Positions 50,696-60,643 of a stretch of DNA of 64,000 nucleotides are shown piece by piece (within the stretch, counting starts at the first letter, position 1; each line of letters begins with the position of its first letter). This DNA is from Pseudoduganella guangdongensis. GTDB taxonomy: Bacteria; Pseudomonadota; Gammaproteobacteria; Burkholderiales; Burkholderiaceae_D. Under the pieces are notes generated by a model, which was given only the letters and a program-made list of their open reading frames with translations, searched no databases and was not told the DNA's origin. Location of the stretch: assembly GCF_009857475.1 (NCBI RefSeq), contig NZ_WWCJ01000011.1:62001-126000 (forward strand). The letters run 5' to 3'. The position numbers were made by a program, and so were the translations under genes.

Positions 50696-52378
50696 TCAGG
50701 CATTTTCGACCAGCGCCCGCTGTAGAATGGCTTCACAGTTAGTTCCGGCAGGCAACCTTCCGTAGGCACCGCCCGGCTCGCGCCCCAGGCGCGTGGCGAC
50801 GAAGGCGGAGCTGACAAAGGCGGGCGCATGGCGCAGCAGCAATCCGGCCTGGATCGCCAGCACCAGCCGCTCCGCCAGCAGGCGGGCGCCGAATTCGTCG
50901 TCGCGCGCTTTCGGCAAGTCGGCCAGCAACTGGCTGGTGAAGCGCACATAGTCGGGGTCGGCGTGGCTGCCCTCCCCCAGTTCGGCGGCCAGCACTTCCT
51001 GCGCCTGGCTGGATTTGCTCAGGGCGCGCAGCAGGTCGAGGCACATGACGTTGCCCGATCCTTCCCAGATTGAGTTGACCGGCAATTCGCGGTACAGGCG
51101 CGCCAGCGCGCTCTCTTCCACATAGCCGCTGCCGCCCAGCACTTCCATCGCTTCGGCGCCGAAACCGGGGCCGCGTTTGCAGATCCAGTATTTGCCGGCC
51201 GGCGTCAGCAAGCGCGCCAGCAGGGCTTCGGCCGGATTGTCGGGGTGGTCGAAGCAGCGTGCCAGGCGCATGGCGAAGACGGTGGCGGCTTCCGATTCCA
51301 GCGCCAGGTCGGCCAGCACGTTCTGCATCAAAGGTTGTTCGGACAGCGGTTTGCCGAAGGCGCTGCGGCGGCGCGCGTGGTGCAGCACCTGGGTCAGCGC
51401 GGCGCGCATGATGCCGGCGGAGCCGAGCACGCAGTCGAGCCGGGTGTGGTTGCCCATTTCGAGGATGGTGGGAATGCCGCGTCCCAAGGCGCCCAACTGC
51501 CAACCGTAGGCGCCGGTGAATTCCACTTCCGCGGAGGCGTTGGATTTGTTGCCGAGCTTTTCTTTCAGGCGCTGCACGCGTATCTGGTTGCGCGTACCGT
51601 CAGGCAGGAAACGCGGCAGCAGGAAGCAGGTCAGGCCCGCCGTTTCGACCTGGGCCAGCACAAGGTGGGCGTCGCATTGCGGCGCGGAGAAGAACCATTT
51701 GTGGCCCGTCAGGCGGTACACCGGCTCGCTGTCCGCGCCGAACAGTTCGCGCACTTCGCTGGCCGGCACGGCTTCGGCCCGGGTGGTGTTGGAGCGCAGG
51801 TCGGAGCCGCCCTGCTTTTCCGTCATGCCCATGCCGATCAGGGCGCCGCGTTTTTGCTCGATCGGCAGCGGGCTGGGATCGTACATGCGCGACAGGATGC
51901 GCGGCAGCCAGCGCGCGGCCAGGCTCGGGCTGTGGCGTAGCGCCGGAACGCTGGCGTAGGTCATGGTGACGGGGCATTGCGAGCCGTTTTCCACCTGGCC
52001 GAACAGGATGTAGCGCGCGGCGCGCGCCACCTGGGCGCCGTGGTGCGGATGCTTGCCTTCCCACGGCGAGGCGTGGGCGCCGGCGGCGATCAGCTTTTCC
52101 ATCAACTGGTGCCAGGCGGGGTGGAATTCGACCTCGTCGACGCGGCGTCCGTTGCGGTCGAAATTGTTCAGGACAGGTGGGTGGCTATTGGCTTGCCGCG
52201 CCAGCTCCTGCATGGCCGACGTGCCCAGCTCCGCGCCCAACTCCATCAAGGAGGCCATGGCGAATGCGCCGCCTTCGCGCTCCAGCGCTTCCCGCAAAGC
52301 GCTGTCGCAGGTGAACAGGTTGACGTTCTCAAACGGGCCGACCTGGTTGAAAACCTCGTGCGTGTCGAAACGATTCAT
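50696..52378 (-). CDS. aidB: AidB-like acyl-CoA dehydrogenase
   Basis: This 560-residue flavoprotein is longer than normal acyl-CoA dehydrogenases (~380) and starts like AidB (DTHEVFNQVGPFENVNLFTCD). It has the acyl-CoA dehydrogenase FAD/substrate motifs (GMGMTEKQGGSDLRSNTT, LTGHKWFFSAPQCDAHLV) and the arginine loop region (VLGGSGYVEESALARLYRELPVNSIWEGSGNVM). AidB proteins are linked to the adaptive response to alkylation damage, and their enzymatic role is debated. No ada/alkB gene is nearby. Confidence 0.9.
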   Translation of the reverse strand: MNRFDTHEVFNQVGPFENVNLFTCDSALREALEREGGAFAMASLMELGAELGTSAMQELARQANSHPPVLNNFDRNGRRVDEVEFHPAWHQLMEKLIAAGAHASPWEGKHPHHGAQVARAARYILFGQVENGSQCPVTMTYASVPALRHSPSLAARWLPRILSRMYDPSPLPIEQKRGALIGMGMTEKQGGSDLRSNTTRAEAVPASEVRELFGADSEPVYRLTGHKWFFSAPQCDAHLVLAQVETAGLTCFLLPRFLPDGTRNQIRVQRLKEKLGNKSNASAEVEFTGAYGWQLGALGRGIPTILEMGNHTRLDCVLGSAGIMRAALTQVLHHARRRSAFGKPLSEQPLMQNVLADLALESEAATVFAMRLARCFDHPDNPAEALLARLLTPAGKYWICKRGPGFGAEAMEVLGGSGYVEESALARLYRELPVNSIWEGSGNVMCLDLLRALSKSSQAQEVLAAELGEGSHADPDYVRFTSQLLADLPKARDDEFGARLLAERLVLAIQAGLLLRHAPAFVSSAFVATRLGREPGGAYGRLPAGTNCEAILQRALVENA

Positions 52379-52551
52379 CTCGCTCTCCTCGGCTTCCTCT
52401 GTAACGCGAGGCTAGCGCAAACTTTCAGTACAAGCAAGGTGCAGCAGTGCGGAAATATTGCTTAATAAAGCATCAAACATTTGCGTATTCGGTTCCAAAC
52501 TGATTACGAGCAAAGAAATTTCCTAAAAACATGGCTGAATGTTGACGGTTT

Positions 52552-52566
52552 TCATGTAAAACATGA
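52552..52566. promoter_or_regulatory. Palindrome TCATGT-AAA-ACATGA upstream of the PAS-GGDEF-EAL gene
   Basis: Perfect 6-bp arms lie 58 bp before the start codon, within a 246-bp divergent gap between the aidB-like and PAS-GGDEF-EAL genes. This may be an operator. No regulator can be named. Confidence 0.3.
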
Positions 52567-52624
52567 GCTTTAAGTGTTACATTTCTCTCTGGTTACGACC
52601 TGAAAGAAAGAATCGAGCGCAACA

Positions 52625-54373
52625 ATGCTTTCCAGCTCCCCGACAGTGCCCTTACCGACATCGCATCATGAGGCAAACATCCTGCTTGAGGAAGCAGGCG
52701 ATGTCGTGTTCCGGCTGAACCTGATGGGGCAAATACTGTTCGCCAGCCAGCGCAGCAGCAACCTGCTGGGCAATGGCAGGGAGCTCGAAGGCCTGCCCTT
52801 CCTGGCCTTGATTTCCGACCTCGATCACGCAGCACTGAAGTCCGCCTTCTCCGAATCCATCCAGGCCCGCGGTGCCAACCGCGCCGAAGTCCGCCTCAAG
52901 ACCCCCGAGCAGGAAATCTGGTTTGAGCTGCGCGTCAGCAGCTACGCCACGCCGAACAAGGCATTCGAGCTGCTGGTGGTGGGCCGCGACATGACGGCGC
53001 AGCATGCGACCGAGGAACGCCTGCGCCACATGGCCACCCACGATGGCCTGACCGAGCTGCCCAACCGCCTGCTGCTGACGGACCGCCTGCGCATGACCAT
53101 CGCCCAGGCGCGCCGTTCCGGCCAGGGCTTTGCGGTCGCCACCATCGGCCTCGACAGCTTTAAGAAAGTCAACGACGGCCTGGGCCATCCGGTCGGCGAC
53201 GCCGTGCTGAAAATGGCGGCGGCGCGCCTGCGCAAGACCCTGCGCGACAGCGATACCCTGGCGCGCGTTGGCGGCGATGAATTCGTGGCCGTGCTGCCGG
53301 GCACATACAACGATGCGCAGATCAAGCTGGTGACCGGGCGCTTGCTGGCCACACTGCAGTCGCCGTTCGAGGTGGAGCAGCACACGATCTACGTCAGCGC
53401 TTCGCTCGGCGTGTCGATCTATCCGGAACATGCGGAAGACGAGGTACGCCTGGTGGCCCTGGCCGATGCGGCCATGTCGCGCGCCAAGGGAACCGGCAAG
53501 GCGCGCTGCGTGGTCTACAGCCAGCGCCAGAGCGGTCCGCCGGAGCACGATATCTCGCTGGAGGCGGCCATGTTCCAGGCCGTGCGCGAGGGCGAGTTCC
53601 TGCTGTACTACCAGCCGATCGTGAATTCCGGCACGCGCGAGATCGAGGGCTTCGAGACCCTGATGCGTTGGAAGCACCCTACCCTGGGCATGGTGCCGCC
53701 GGGCCGCTTCATTCCGATCGCAGAAACCAATGGCCTGATCAACCTGCTGGGCGCATGGGCGCTGAAGTCGGCCTGCGTGCAGTTGAAGCACTTCCAGGAA
53801 GTGGCTAAACGGCCGCTATATATATCTGTTAATATCAGCCCGCGGCAATTCCGCAACGATAAATTCCTGGATGTACTTGATGATGCACTGGCCTTTTCCG
53901 GCCTGCCTGGTGAACAATTGGTGTTAGAAATTACTGAAGGCACGCTGATGATCGATCCAGTGCATGCCGAGATGATCTTGTCCAAAATGGCGGAACGCAA
54001 GGCCCGCATCGCAATCGACGATTTTGGCACCGGCTACTCCTCCCTGTCCTACCTGAAGCGCTTCCCGATTTCGGTATTGAAGATCGACCGCACGTTTATC
54101 CGCGACCTGCCTGGTTCAGACAAGGACGGCGCCATCTGCAACGCCGTGCTCGACCTGGCCAAGCACCTGAGCCTGTCCGTGGTGGCCGAGGGCGTGGAAA
54201 CCGAGGACCAGCTGCAATATGTTGAAAAAGGCGGCTGCCAGTATGTGCAGGGCTTCCTGACCGGCCGTCCGATGGCGGCGCATACGGCGTTGGCCGCGCT
54301 GAAAGAGCGCACCTATGCAGCGCTCATGCCGGAACACCAGGCGAACGAAGAACCGCGGCAGGTGCTGCAATGA
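52625..54373 (+). CDS. PAS-GGDEF-EAL c-di-GMP protein
   Basis: This 582-residue cytoplasmic protein has an N-terminal PAS domain (~20-130; NILLEEAGDVVFRLNLMGQILF), a GGDEF domain (~140-300) with an intact RVGGDEFVAVLPG at G216, and an EAL domain (~315-565) with ETL (GFETLMRW), NISPRQF, EITEG, IDDFGTGYSSLSYLKRF and AEGVE. Both the cyclase and phosphodiesterase sites appear complete, although the signature is ETL rather than EAL. Such bifunctional proteins usually act mainly as phosphodiesterases. It overlaps the HDOD gene by 4 bp. Confidence 0.94.
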   Translation: MLSSSPTVPLPTSHHEANILLEEAGDVVFRLNLMGQILFASQRSSNLLGNGRELEGLPFLALISDLDHAALKSAFSESIQARGANRAEVRLKTPEQEIWFELRVSSYATPNKAFELLVVGRDMTAQHATEERLRHMATHDGLTELPNRLLLTDRLRMTIAQARRSGQGFAVATIGLDSFKKVNDGLGHPVGDAVLKMAAARLRKTLRDSDTLARVGGDEFVAVLPGTYNDAQIKLVTGRLLATLQSPFEVEQHTIYVSASLGVSIYPEHAEDEVRLVALADAAMSRAKGTGKARCVVYSQRQSGPPEHDISLEAAMFQAVREGEFLLYYQPIVNSGTREIEGFETLMRWKHPTLGMVPPGRFIPIAETNGLINLLGAWALKSACVQLKHFQEVAKRPLYISVNISPRQFRNDKFLDVLDDALAFSGLPGEQLVLEITEGTLMIDPVHAEMILSKMAERKARIAIDDFGTGYSSLSYLKRFPISVLKIDRTFIRDLPGSDKDGAICNAVLDLAKHLSLSVVAEGVETEDQLQYVEKGGCQYVQGFLTGRPMAAHTALAALKERTYAALMPEHQANEEPRQVLQ

Positions 54374-55848
54374 GCGCGCTGGGCAAGCAAACCCTGGCCA
54401 CCTTGTGGGAACGCACGCGCCTGCAGGGCGATATGCCGGGCTTCGCCAAGGCGATCACCTCCATCCTGGGCGCCATGCGCGGCGAGGATGAAAAAGAATT
54501 CGATATGGCGCGCACCGTGCTGTCGGACCCGGTCCTGACGCAGAAGGTGCTGCGCCTGGCCAATAGCGGCATGTACTCCGCTTTCGGCCAGCATATCAAT
54601 ACCGTCAGCAAGGCCGTGCTGGTACTGGGCACGGAGGCGATCGGCCACCTGGCCCTGGGCCTGAAGCTGATCGAGGAATTGTCCGTGGTGTCGCCGGACT
54701 CCGGTCTGGCCCATATTGAGATGGAAAAAGCCGTCCTGGCGGGCATTGTCGCGCGCGAGGTGTCGGCGACGGCGGAGAGCCGTCATGGCGAGGAAGCCGT
54801 GGTCTGCTCCATGCTGCACACCATGGGCCGCATGATGGTCACCTTCTACATGCCGGAACGCTGGACCGCGCTGCAGCAGGCGACTGGCGTCGGCAAGGAA
54901 GATGCGGCGGCCATCGAGATACTGGGCCTGAGCCTGCAGGATATTGGCCGCGCGGCTGCGCAGCACTGGGGCCTTCCGGCGAACCTGATTCAGGGCATGC
55001 GCACGCTGGAACCGCCGGCGGAAGATGCGCCGCCCGAACCATTGAGCCATGAAGACTGGGTGGCGGGCGTTTCGACCATGTCCTCCATTTGCGCCGGGGC
55101 CCTGTGGCACGATAGCGAGGAAGGCGCGGACGAAGTGCGCCGCATCACCGCGCGCTACTCGCGCATGATCGGCGTCAGCGCCGACAAGCTGGCGCAGGCG
55201 ATTGAACAAGCCAAGGTGGTGGCGGCCAGCGATTTGTCGATTGCGCCGCTGTCCAAGCCGGCCGAGCGCCGCGCCAAGGCGCTGGCGCAAACCCGCCAGC
55301 GCGCCGCCGGCAACAACATCCTCCTGAGCGGCCTGTCCGATATGCGCGATTCGCTGGATACCGCCAGCGCCGGGCAAATGGTGTCGATCGCGCTGGAAAC
55401 CGTCTTCAAGGGCCTGCAGTTCAGCCGTTCGGTCGCATTCGTGCGCAACCGGCGCGATGGCAAGTATGTCGCGCGCATGTGCCTGGGCGATGGCGTGCGC
55501 GAACACTTGCCGGTGATGCAGTTCCCGGATGCGTATGAGCCGAATGTCTTCCATGCTGCCCTGAACAGCGACCGCGTGATCTTTATCGAGAATGCCGCCG
55601 ACCCCAAGTTCGCCGCCAAGCTGCCCGCCTGGTGGCGCGATACGTTGAGCGACGCGCGCAGCTTCGTGATCCTGCCGCTGTGCTCCAACGGCCAGCCGAC
55701 CGGCTTCATGTACGGCGACTGGGACGATTCCTTCCCCGCCATCCATCTCAGCCCGACCGAGTTCTCGCTGCTGAACGACATCCGTTCGCTGGTGATGAAA
55801 GCGGCCGAGCGCCGCCTCCAGATCGATACCGTCAACCGCGCCGCGTAA
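54370..55848 (+). CDS. HDOD-domain protein with C-terminal GAF-like domain
   Basis: This 492-residue protein has an HDOD domain at residues ~10-210 (DPVLTQKVLRLANSGMYS, INTVSKAVLVLGTEAIGHLAL, HGEEAVVCSMLHTMGRMMVTFYMPE). The C-terminal part (~310-480) resembles a GAF domain (ISALETVFKGLQFSRSVAFVRNRRDGKYVARMCLGDG, FVILPLCSNGQPTGFMYGDW). HDOD proteins are non-catalytic relatives of HD phosphohydrolases and act in signalling, often with c-di-GMP enzymes. The ATGA overlap with the GGDEF-EAL gene argues for a joint role. Confidence 0.9.
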   Translation: MSALGKQTLATLWERTRLQGDMPGFAKAITSILGAMRGEDEKEFDMARTVLSDPVLTQKVLRLANSGMYSAFGQHINTVSKAVLVLGTEAIGHLALGLKLIEELSVVSPDSGLAHIEMEKAVLAGIVAREVSATAESRHGEEAVVCSMLHTMGRMMVTFYMPERWTALQQATGVGKEDAAAIEILGLSLQDIGRAAAQHWGLPANLIQGMRTLEPPAEDAPPEPLSHEDWVAGVSTMSSICAGALWHDSEEGADEVRRITARYSRMIGVSADKLAQAIEQAKVVAASDLSIAPLSKPAERRAKALAQTRQRAAGNNILLSGLSDMRDSLDTASAGQMVSIALETVFKGLQFSRSVAFVRNRRDGKYVARMCLGDGVREHLPVMQFPDAYEPNVFHAALNSDRVIFIENAADPKFAAKLPAWWRDTLSDARSFVILPLCSNGQPTGFMYGDWDDSFPAIHLSPTEFSLLNDIRSLVMKAAERRLQIDTVNRAA

Positions 55849-55854
55849 GCCGGG

Positions 55855-56997
55855 TCAGCGCTGCCAGCGGTAGCTGAGCGCTGCCGCACCAGCGCCCAGC
55901 GCCACCAGTCCCGACGCCACGAAATAGATCGATTGCGCCCCCGTCGCTTGCCAGGCCTGGGTCAGCCCCAGGCTGCCCGCCGTGGCGCCGATGCCGTATG
56001 AGATGCTGATGTACAGCGCCTGGCCGCGCGCCTGCAGCGCACCGCCGAACCAGCGCTGCATGGTTTGCACCGACGCCGAGTGGTGTAGCGCGAAGGTGGC
56101 TGCGTGCATGACCTGCGCCAGCACCAGCAAGGCCAGGGTGTGCGGCGCGGCACCGATCAGCGCGAAGCGCACCACACCAAAGGCGAAGCAGGCGAACATC
56201 AGCCTCTTCGCGCCCCAGCGCTTGAACAGCGGCGCCTGGAAATAGAACAGCAGCACTTCGGCCACCACGCCGACAGACCACATCAGGCCCGTCACGGTCT
56301 TGCTGTAGCCCTGCTTTTCCAGGTACAGCGAATAGAAGGTGTAAAGCGAGCTATGGGCCGCGACCATCAGCGCGGTGGAGGCGAAGAACGCCAGCACCTC
56401 CTTGCGCCGCAGTACCGCCAGCAAGGCCGGCGGCTTGCCCACGTGCTGCATGCGCGGCACTTCCTTCAGGCGGAAGGCGGCGCCCAGCACAAAGACCAGC
56501 AGCACGCCGCAGAACCAGACCAGGGCGTCCGTGCCCTGCCAGTCCATCAGGAAGGACGCCAGCATCACGGTCACGATAAAGCCGATCGAACCCCAGAGGC
56601 GGATGCGGCCGTAGTATGTGAGGTCGCCGCGCATTTCGGACAGCATCAGCGCTTCGCAGATCGGGCCCTGGGCGCTGGTAAACAGGTTGACCAGCACCAT
56701 GGCCGCGAAGAAGTGGGCAAAGCTGGAGCCGAAGATGAAGCCGGAAAATGTGACCAGGGCGGCGGCGCCGGTCAGGCGCAACACAAAGACGCGCCGCTCG
56801 GAGTGGTCCGCCACATAGCCCCAGACATTGGGGCCGAAGATGCGCAGCACCTGGATCAGCGACATCAGCACGCCGATTTCGGCTACCGACATCCCCTTGC
56901 CCTGGAAATACAGGCTGGCGTAGGTGGAAAAAGTACCGGCGTAGGCGTAATAACAGAAGAGGAAAAGCGCGAACCCGAAAGCCTGGGCCGGGATCAC
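55855..56997 (-). CDS. MFS transporter, HcaT-like
   Basis: This 380-residue protein with a GTG start at 56997 has about 12 hydrophobic helices. Its N-terminus ([52 protein letters not shown]) and the [14 protein letters not shown] motif match the nucleoside/phenylpropionate (HcaT/YcaD-like) MFS group. Substrate unknown. It overlaps the stop of aroC by 4 bp, so it is downstream in the same transcript, although no functional link to chorismate synthesis is known. Confidence 0.88.
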   Translation of the reverse strand: MIPAQAFGFALFLFCYYAYAGTFSTYASLYFQGKGMSVAEIGVLMSLIQVLRIFGPNVWGYVADHSERRVFVLRLTGAAALVTFSGFIFGSSFAHFFAAMVLVNLFTSAQGPICEALMLSEMRGDLTYYGRIRLWGSIGFIVTVMLASFLMDWQGTDALVWFCGVLLVFVLGAAFRLKEVPRMQHVGKPPALLAVLRRKEVLAFFASTALMVAAHSSLYTFYSLYLEKQGYSKTVTGLMWSVGVVAEVLLFYFQAPLFKRWGAKRLMFACFAFGVVRFALIGAAPHTLALLVLAQVMHAATFALHHSASVQTMQRWFGGALQARGQALYISISYGIGATAGSLGLTQAWQATGAQSIYFVASGLVALGAGAAALSYRWQR

Positions 56998-58094
56998 GCC
57001 TTGCCGATGTCGGGAGTCGCCACGCTCACATCACCGCACTGGGCGCGATGCATCAGCGCGTGATCGATCAGCACCAGGGCCAGCATGGCTTCCGCAATCG
57101 GGGTGGCGCGGATGCCCACGCATGGATCGTGGCGGCCGAAGGTCTCCACCATGACCGGGTTGCCGTCCTTGTCGATGGAGCGGCGCGGGGTGCGAATGGA
57201 GGAAGTGGGTTTGATGGCGATCGACACGGTGATGTCCTGGCCGGTCGAAATGCCGCCCAATACGCCGCCGGCATTGTTGCCGACAAAGCCTTGCGGGGTC
57301 AGTTCGTCGCCATGCTCGGAGCCGCGCTGCGCCACGCTGTCGAAGCCGGCGCCGATCTCCACGCCCTTCACCGCGTTAATGCCCATCATGGCGTAGGCGA
57401 TGTCGGCGTCCAGCTTGTCATAAATCGGCTGGCCCAGGCCGACCGGCACATTGCGCGCCACCACGTCGATGCGGGCGCCGATGGAGTCGCCGTCCTTGCG
57501 CAGGGCGTCCATATAGTCTTCCATGCGCTCGATCAGGGCCGCGTCCGAGGTGGCGGCGAAGAAGGGGTTGGAAGGCACGTGCTCGAAACTCTCGAACGGC
57601 ACCTCGATCTCGCCCAATTGGCTCATGCAGCCGGCGAACTCGGTGCCGTACTTCTCCTTCAACCACTTCTTGGCGATGGCCGCCGCGCCCACCACCGGGG
57701 CGGTCAGGCGCGCCGAGGAACGGCCGCCGCCGCGCGGGTCGCGCACGCCGTACTTGTGCCAATAGGTGTAGTCGGCATGGCCGGGGCGGAAGCTCTCGGC
57801 GATATTGCCGTAGTCCTTGCTGCGCTGGTCCTCGTTCTTGATCAGCAGCGCAATCGGGGTGCCGGTGGTCACGCCCTGGTACACGCCCGACAGGATCTGC
57901 ACCGTGTCCGGCTCCTGGCGCTGCGTCACGTGGCGCGAGGTGCCCGGCTTGCGGCGGTCCAGCTCCGGCTGGATGTCGGCTTCCGACAGGGCCAGGCCCG
58001 GCGGGCAGCCATCAATCACGCAGCCGATTGCAGGGCCGTGGGATTCGCCAAAGGTGGTAACGGTGAACAGCTTGCCAAAGGAATTGCCGGACAT
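56994..58094 (-). CDS. aroC: Chorismate synthase
   Basis: This 366-residue protein matches the family from start to end: [98 protein letters not shown] and [19 protein letters not shown]. It converts EPSP to chorismate with reduced FMN, the last common step of aromatic amino-acid synthesis. The length is normal. It lies upstream of the MFS gene in the transcript. Confidence 0.98.
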   Translation of the reverse strand: MSGNSFGKLFTVTTFGESHGPAIGCVIDGCPPGLALSEADIQPELDRRKPGTSRHVTQRQEPDTVQILSGVYQGVTTGTPIALLIKNEDQRSKDYGNIAESFRPGHADYTYWHKYGVRDPRGGGRSSARLTAPVVGAAAIAKKWLKEKYGTEFAGCMSQLGEIEVPFESFEHVPSNPFFAATSDAALIERMEDYMDALRKDGDSIGARIDVVARNVPVGLGQPIYDKLDADIAYAMMGINAVKGVEIGAGFDSVAQRGSEHGDELTPQGFVGNNAGGVLGGISTGQDITVSIAIKPTSSIRTPRRSIDKDGNPVMVETFGRHDPCVGIRATPIAEAMLALVLIDHALMHRAQCGDVSVATPDIGKA

Positions 58095-58302
58095 GATGAG
58101 GAGCGAGAGTGACTGGAGAAACTCCCCATTCTAACCGGATATAGTAAAACTCGCAGGAAGTAGCTGTTTTGACCACAACTATGGCGAAACTATCACACCG
58201 CTATTCGTTAACTCAGTGGAAAGTGTTTTAATGGTCGTTCTCAGGAACAATTCGCTATATACTAGTTTGTAAGAACACCGAGTCCCCTTGGAGAAGCGAC
58301 AC

Positions 58303-60564
58303 ATGCCCCCTTCGATCACGGCGCCGGACGGCGGCCACGACGATCAGGATGATCTGGTTTTCTTAGAAGAGCAAACGGCTCAGCCAGTTCCCAGCACACA
58401 GCGCAATGTCTGGCGCGTGATGATTATCGATGACGACGAAGACGTCCATTCGACGACCACGTTCGCCCTCGGCAACCTGGACATGCAGCATCGCCCCCTG
58501 GAGTTCGTACACGCCTATTCCGCCGCCCAGGCGCGCGAAATGCTCAAACACGAACAGGAAATCGCCGTGATCCTGCTCGACGTGGTCATGGAGCAGGATG
58601 ACGCCGGTTTGCACCTGGTGCGCTATATCCGCGAAACACTGAAGCTGGCCGACGTGCGCATCATCCTGCGCACCGGGCAGCCCGGCTACGCGCCCGAGAT
58701 CGACGCCATCCGCGATTTCGACATCAACGATTACAAGACCAAGTCGGAGCTGACCCGCATCAAGCTGTTCACCACGGTGACCGCCGCGATCCGCTCCTAT
58801 GAACAGATCCGCAATATCAACGAGAGCCGGCGCGGCCTGTCGCGCATCGTGCAAGCCAGTACCGAGTTGATGGCGCTGCATGGCGTGCAGAATTACGCTT
58901 CCGGCGTGCTGACGCAGATCGCCGAGCTGTTAGGCCAGACGGCGCACGGTGTGCTGTGCGTGCAGGAATGCCCGGACGCCGGCTGCCACGAACTGGTGGT
59001 GATGGCTACCACCGGCCACCACCACGCCCTGTCAAGCAGCATCCTCACTGCAGCGGAAGACGCGCGCGTGCACAAGGCCATGGAAGACTGCCTGGCCGCG
59101 CGCCGCAATGTCTACGGCGACCACACCATCACCCTCTACTTCGCCGGCAAGGCCAGCCGCACTTTCGTCGCCTTCATGGATGTGGAGCGCGCCCCGACCG
59201 CGCTGGAAGCGAGCCTGCTGGAAGTCTTCTGCAGCAATGTGGCCGTGGGCCTGGACAATGTGGAACTGGTGTCGCACCTGCACACGGCGGCCTTCTACGA
59301 CAACCTGTCCAAACTGCCGAACCGCACGCGCCTGATCGAGATCCTGGACGCCACCCTGGCCGGCCCGGCCAAGCAGGACGCCACGCTCTGCCTGGTCGAC
59401 CTGGACCACTTTGCCGAAACCAACGACGCCCTGGGGCACGAATTCGGCGACCTGCTGCTGTCGGCCGTCGCCGCGCGCCTGCAGAACAACCTGGGCAAGC
59501 AGCTCACCGTGGCGCGCATTGGCGGCGACATTTTCTGCGTACTGGGCGACGCCGGCCAGGTCAATCCGCCCAGTATCCTCAACCTGTTCACCACCGCCTT
59601 CAGCATCGACGGCCAGGACGTGCAGCTCTCCGCCACGCTCGGCCTGGTGCGCCTGTGCGAACACGATGGCAGCGGCGCCGACGCGCTGAAAGACGCCGAC
59701 ATCGCGCTGAAACGCGCCAAGAGCCAGCAGCGCACCGGCCACTTCTACTTCTCGCGCAGCATGGGCGTGGAAATCCGCGAGCGGGTGCGCATGATGCACG
59801 CCTTGCGTACCGGTTTCAGCCAGAACCAACTCTTTGTCGTCTACCAACCGCAGGTCGACCTGGACTCGCGCCGCGCCATGGGCGCCGAGGCGCTGCTGCG
59901 CTGGCAGACCCCGGACGGCAAGTTCGTCTCGCCCGACCGCTTCATCCCGATTGCGGAATATTCGGGCCTGATCATCGACATTGGCGAATGGGTCATGCGC
60001 ACGGCGATGCAGGAGCTGGTTGCGCTGCGCGCCGCCGGCCACACCGAATTCACCATGTCGATCAACGTCTCGCAAGTGCAGTTCCGCCACCCGCACTTCC
60101 TGGACACCCTGCGCAACGCCCTGCACGATACCGGCGCGCCGCCCGAGTACGTGGAACTGGAGATCACCGAATCGATGGCGATGGAAGAGCCGGACATGCT
60201 GATCAAGATGCTGGCGCAGATCAAGCAGACCGGCGTCACCATCGCGATCGACGATTTCGGCACCGGTTTCTCGTCCCTGTCCTACCTGCAGCGTTTGCAG
60301 ATCGACCGCCTCAAGATCGACCGCGCCTTCGTCACCGAAATTACCAACTCCGCGCGCGGCAGCAGCATTGCCGAAATGGTGGTGCAGCTAGGCCGCAACC
60401 TGGGCCTGGCGGTGATTGCGGAAGGGGTGGAAGACGAACGCCAGGCGCAGATCCTGCACAACCTGGGTTGCCCGCTGGCCCAGGGATTCCTGTTCGCCCG
60501 CCCGATGACCGGGGAAGCCCTGTCAGGCTGGCTCAGTAACGACGCGCTCGCCGGCGTCGCGTAA
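58303..60564 (+). CDS. Response regulator with DUF3369, degenerate GGDEF and EAL domains
   Basis: ATG 58303 with GGAGAAG upstream gives 753 residues. The receiver domain (~35-155) has phospho-acceptor D93 (VILLDVVMEQDDAG). A DUF3369-type linker (~165-330) follows. The GGDEF domain (~340-470) has GGDIF at 407-411, so the catalytic Glu is lost and cyclase activity is unlikely. The EAL domain (~490-745) is complete: GAEALLRW, NVSQVQF, EITESM, IDDFGTGFSSLSYLQRLQ and AEGVEDE. It should be a phosphorylation-controlled c-di-GMP phosphodiesterase. The GGDIF domain may still bind GTP as a regulatory site. Confidence 0.93.
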   Translation: MPPSITAPDGGHDDQDDLVFLEEQTAQPVPSTQRNVWRVMIIDDDEDVHSTTTFALGNLDMQHRPLEFVHAYSAAQAREMLKHEQEIAVILLDVVMEQDDAGLHLVRYIRETLKLADVRIILRTGQPGYAPEIDAIRDFDINDYKTKSELTRIKLFTTVTAAIRSYEQIRNINESRRGLSRIVQASTELMALHGVQNYASGVLTQIAELLGQTAHGVLCVQECPDAGCHELVVMATTGHHHALSSSILTAAEDARVHKAMEDCLAARRNVYGDHTITLYFAGKASRTFVAFMDVERAPTALEASLLEVFCSNVAVGLDNVELVSHLHTAAFYDNLSKLPNRTRLIEILDATLAGPAKQDATLCLVDLDHFAETNDALGHEFGDLLLSAVAARLQNNLGKQLTVARIGGDIFCVLGDAGQVNPPSILNLFTTAFSIDGQDVQLSATLGLVRLCEHDGSGADALKDADIALKRAKSQQRTGHFYFSRSMGVEIRERVRMMHALRTGFSQNQLFVVYQPQVDLDSRRAMGAEALLRWQTPDGKFVSPDRFIPIAEYSGLIIDIGEWVMRTAMQELVALRAAGHTEFTMSINVSQVQFRHPHFLDTLRNALHDTGAPPEYVELEITESMAMEEPDMLIKMLAQIKQTGVTIAIDDFGTGFSSLSYLQRLQIDRLKIDRAFVTEITNSARGSSIAEMVVQLGRNLGLAVIAEGVEDERQAQILHNLGCPLAQGFLFARPMTGEALSGWLSNDALAGVA

Positions 60565-60565
60565 T

Positions 60566-60627
60566 AAAAAATAGGGACGTACCCCATTTTTTTGAAGTTC
60601 AAAAAATGGGGTACGTCCCTATTTTTT
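60566..60627. repeat. Long perfect palindrome (GGGACGTACCCC element), bidirectional terminator
   Basis: Arms of 27 bp (with A/T-run ends and GGGACGTACCCC in the middle) flank a 7-nt loop, between two convergent genes. It forms a very stable hairpin ending in T-runs on both strands. It looks like a short interspersed palindrome known from Massilia-like genomes, used here as a terminator. Confidence 0.85.
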
Positions 60628-60643
60628 CGTCCCGATTTTTTTC

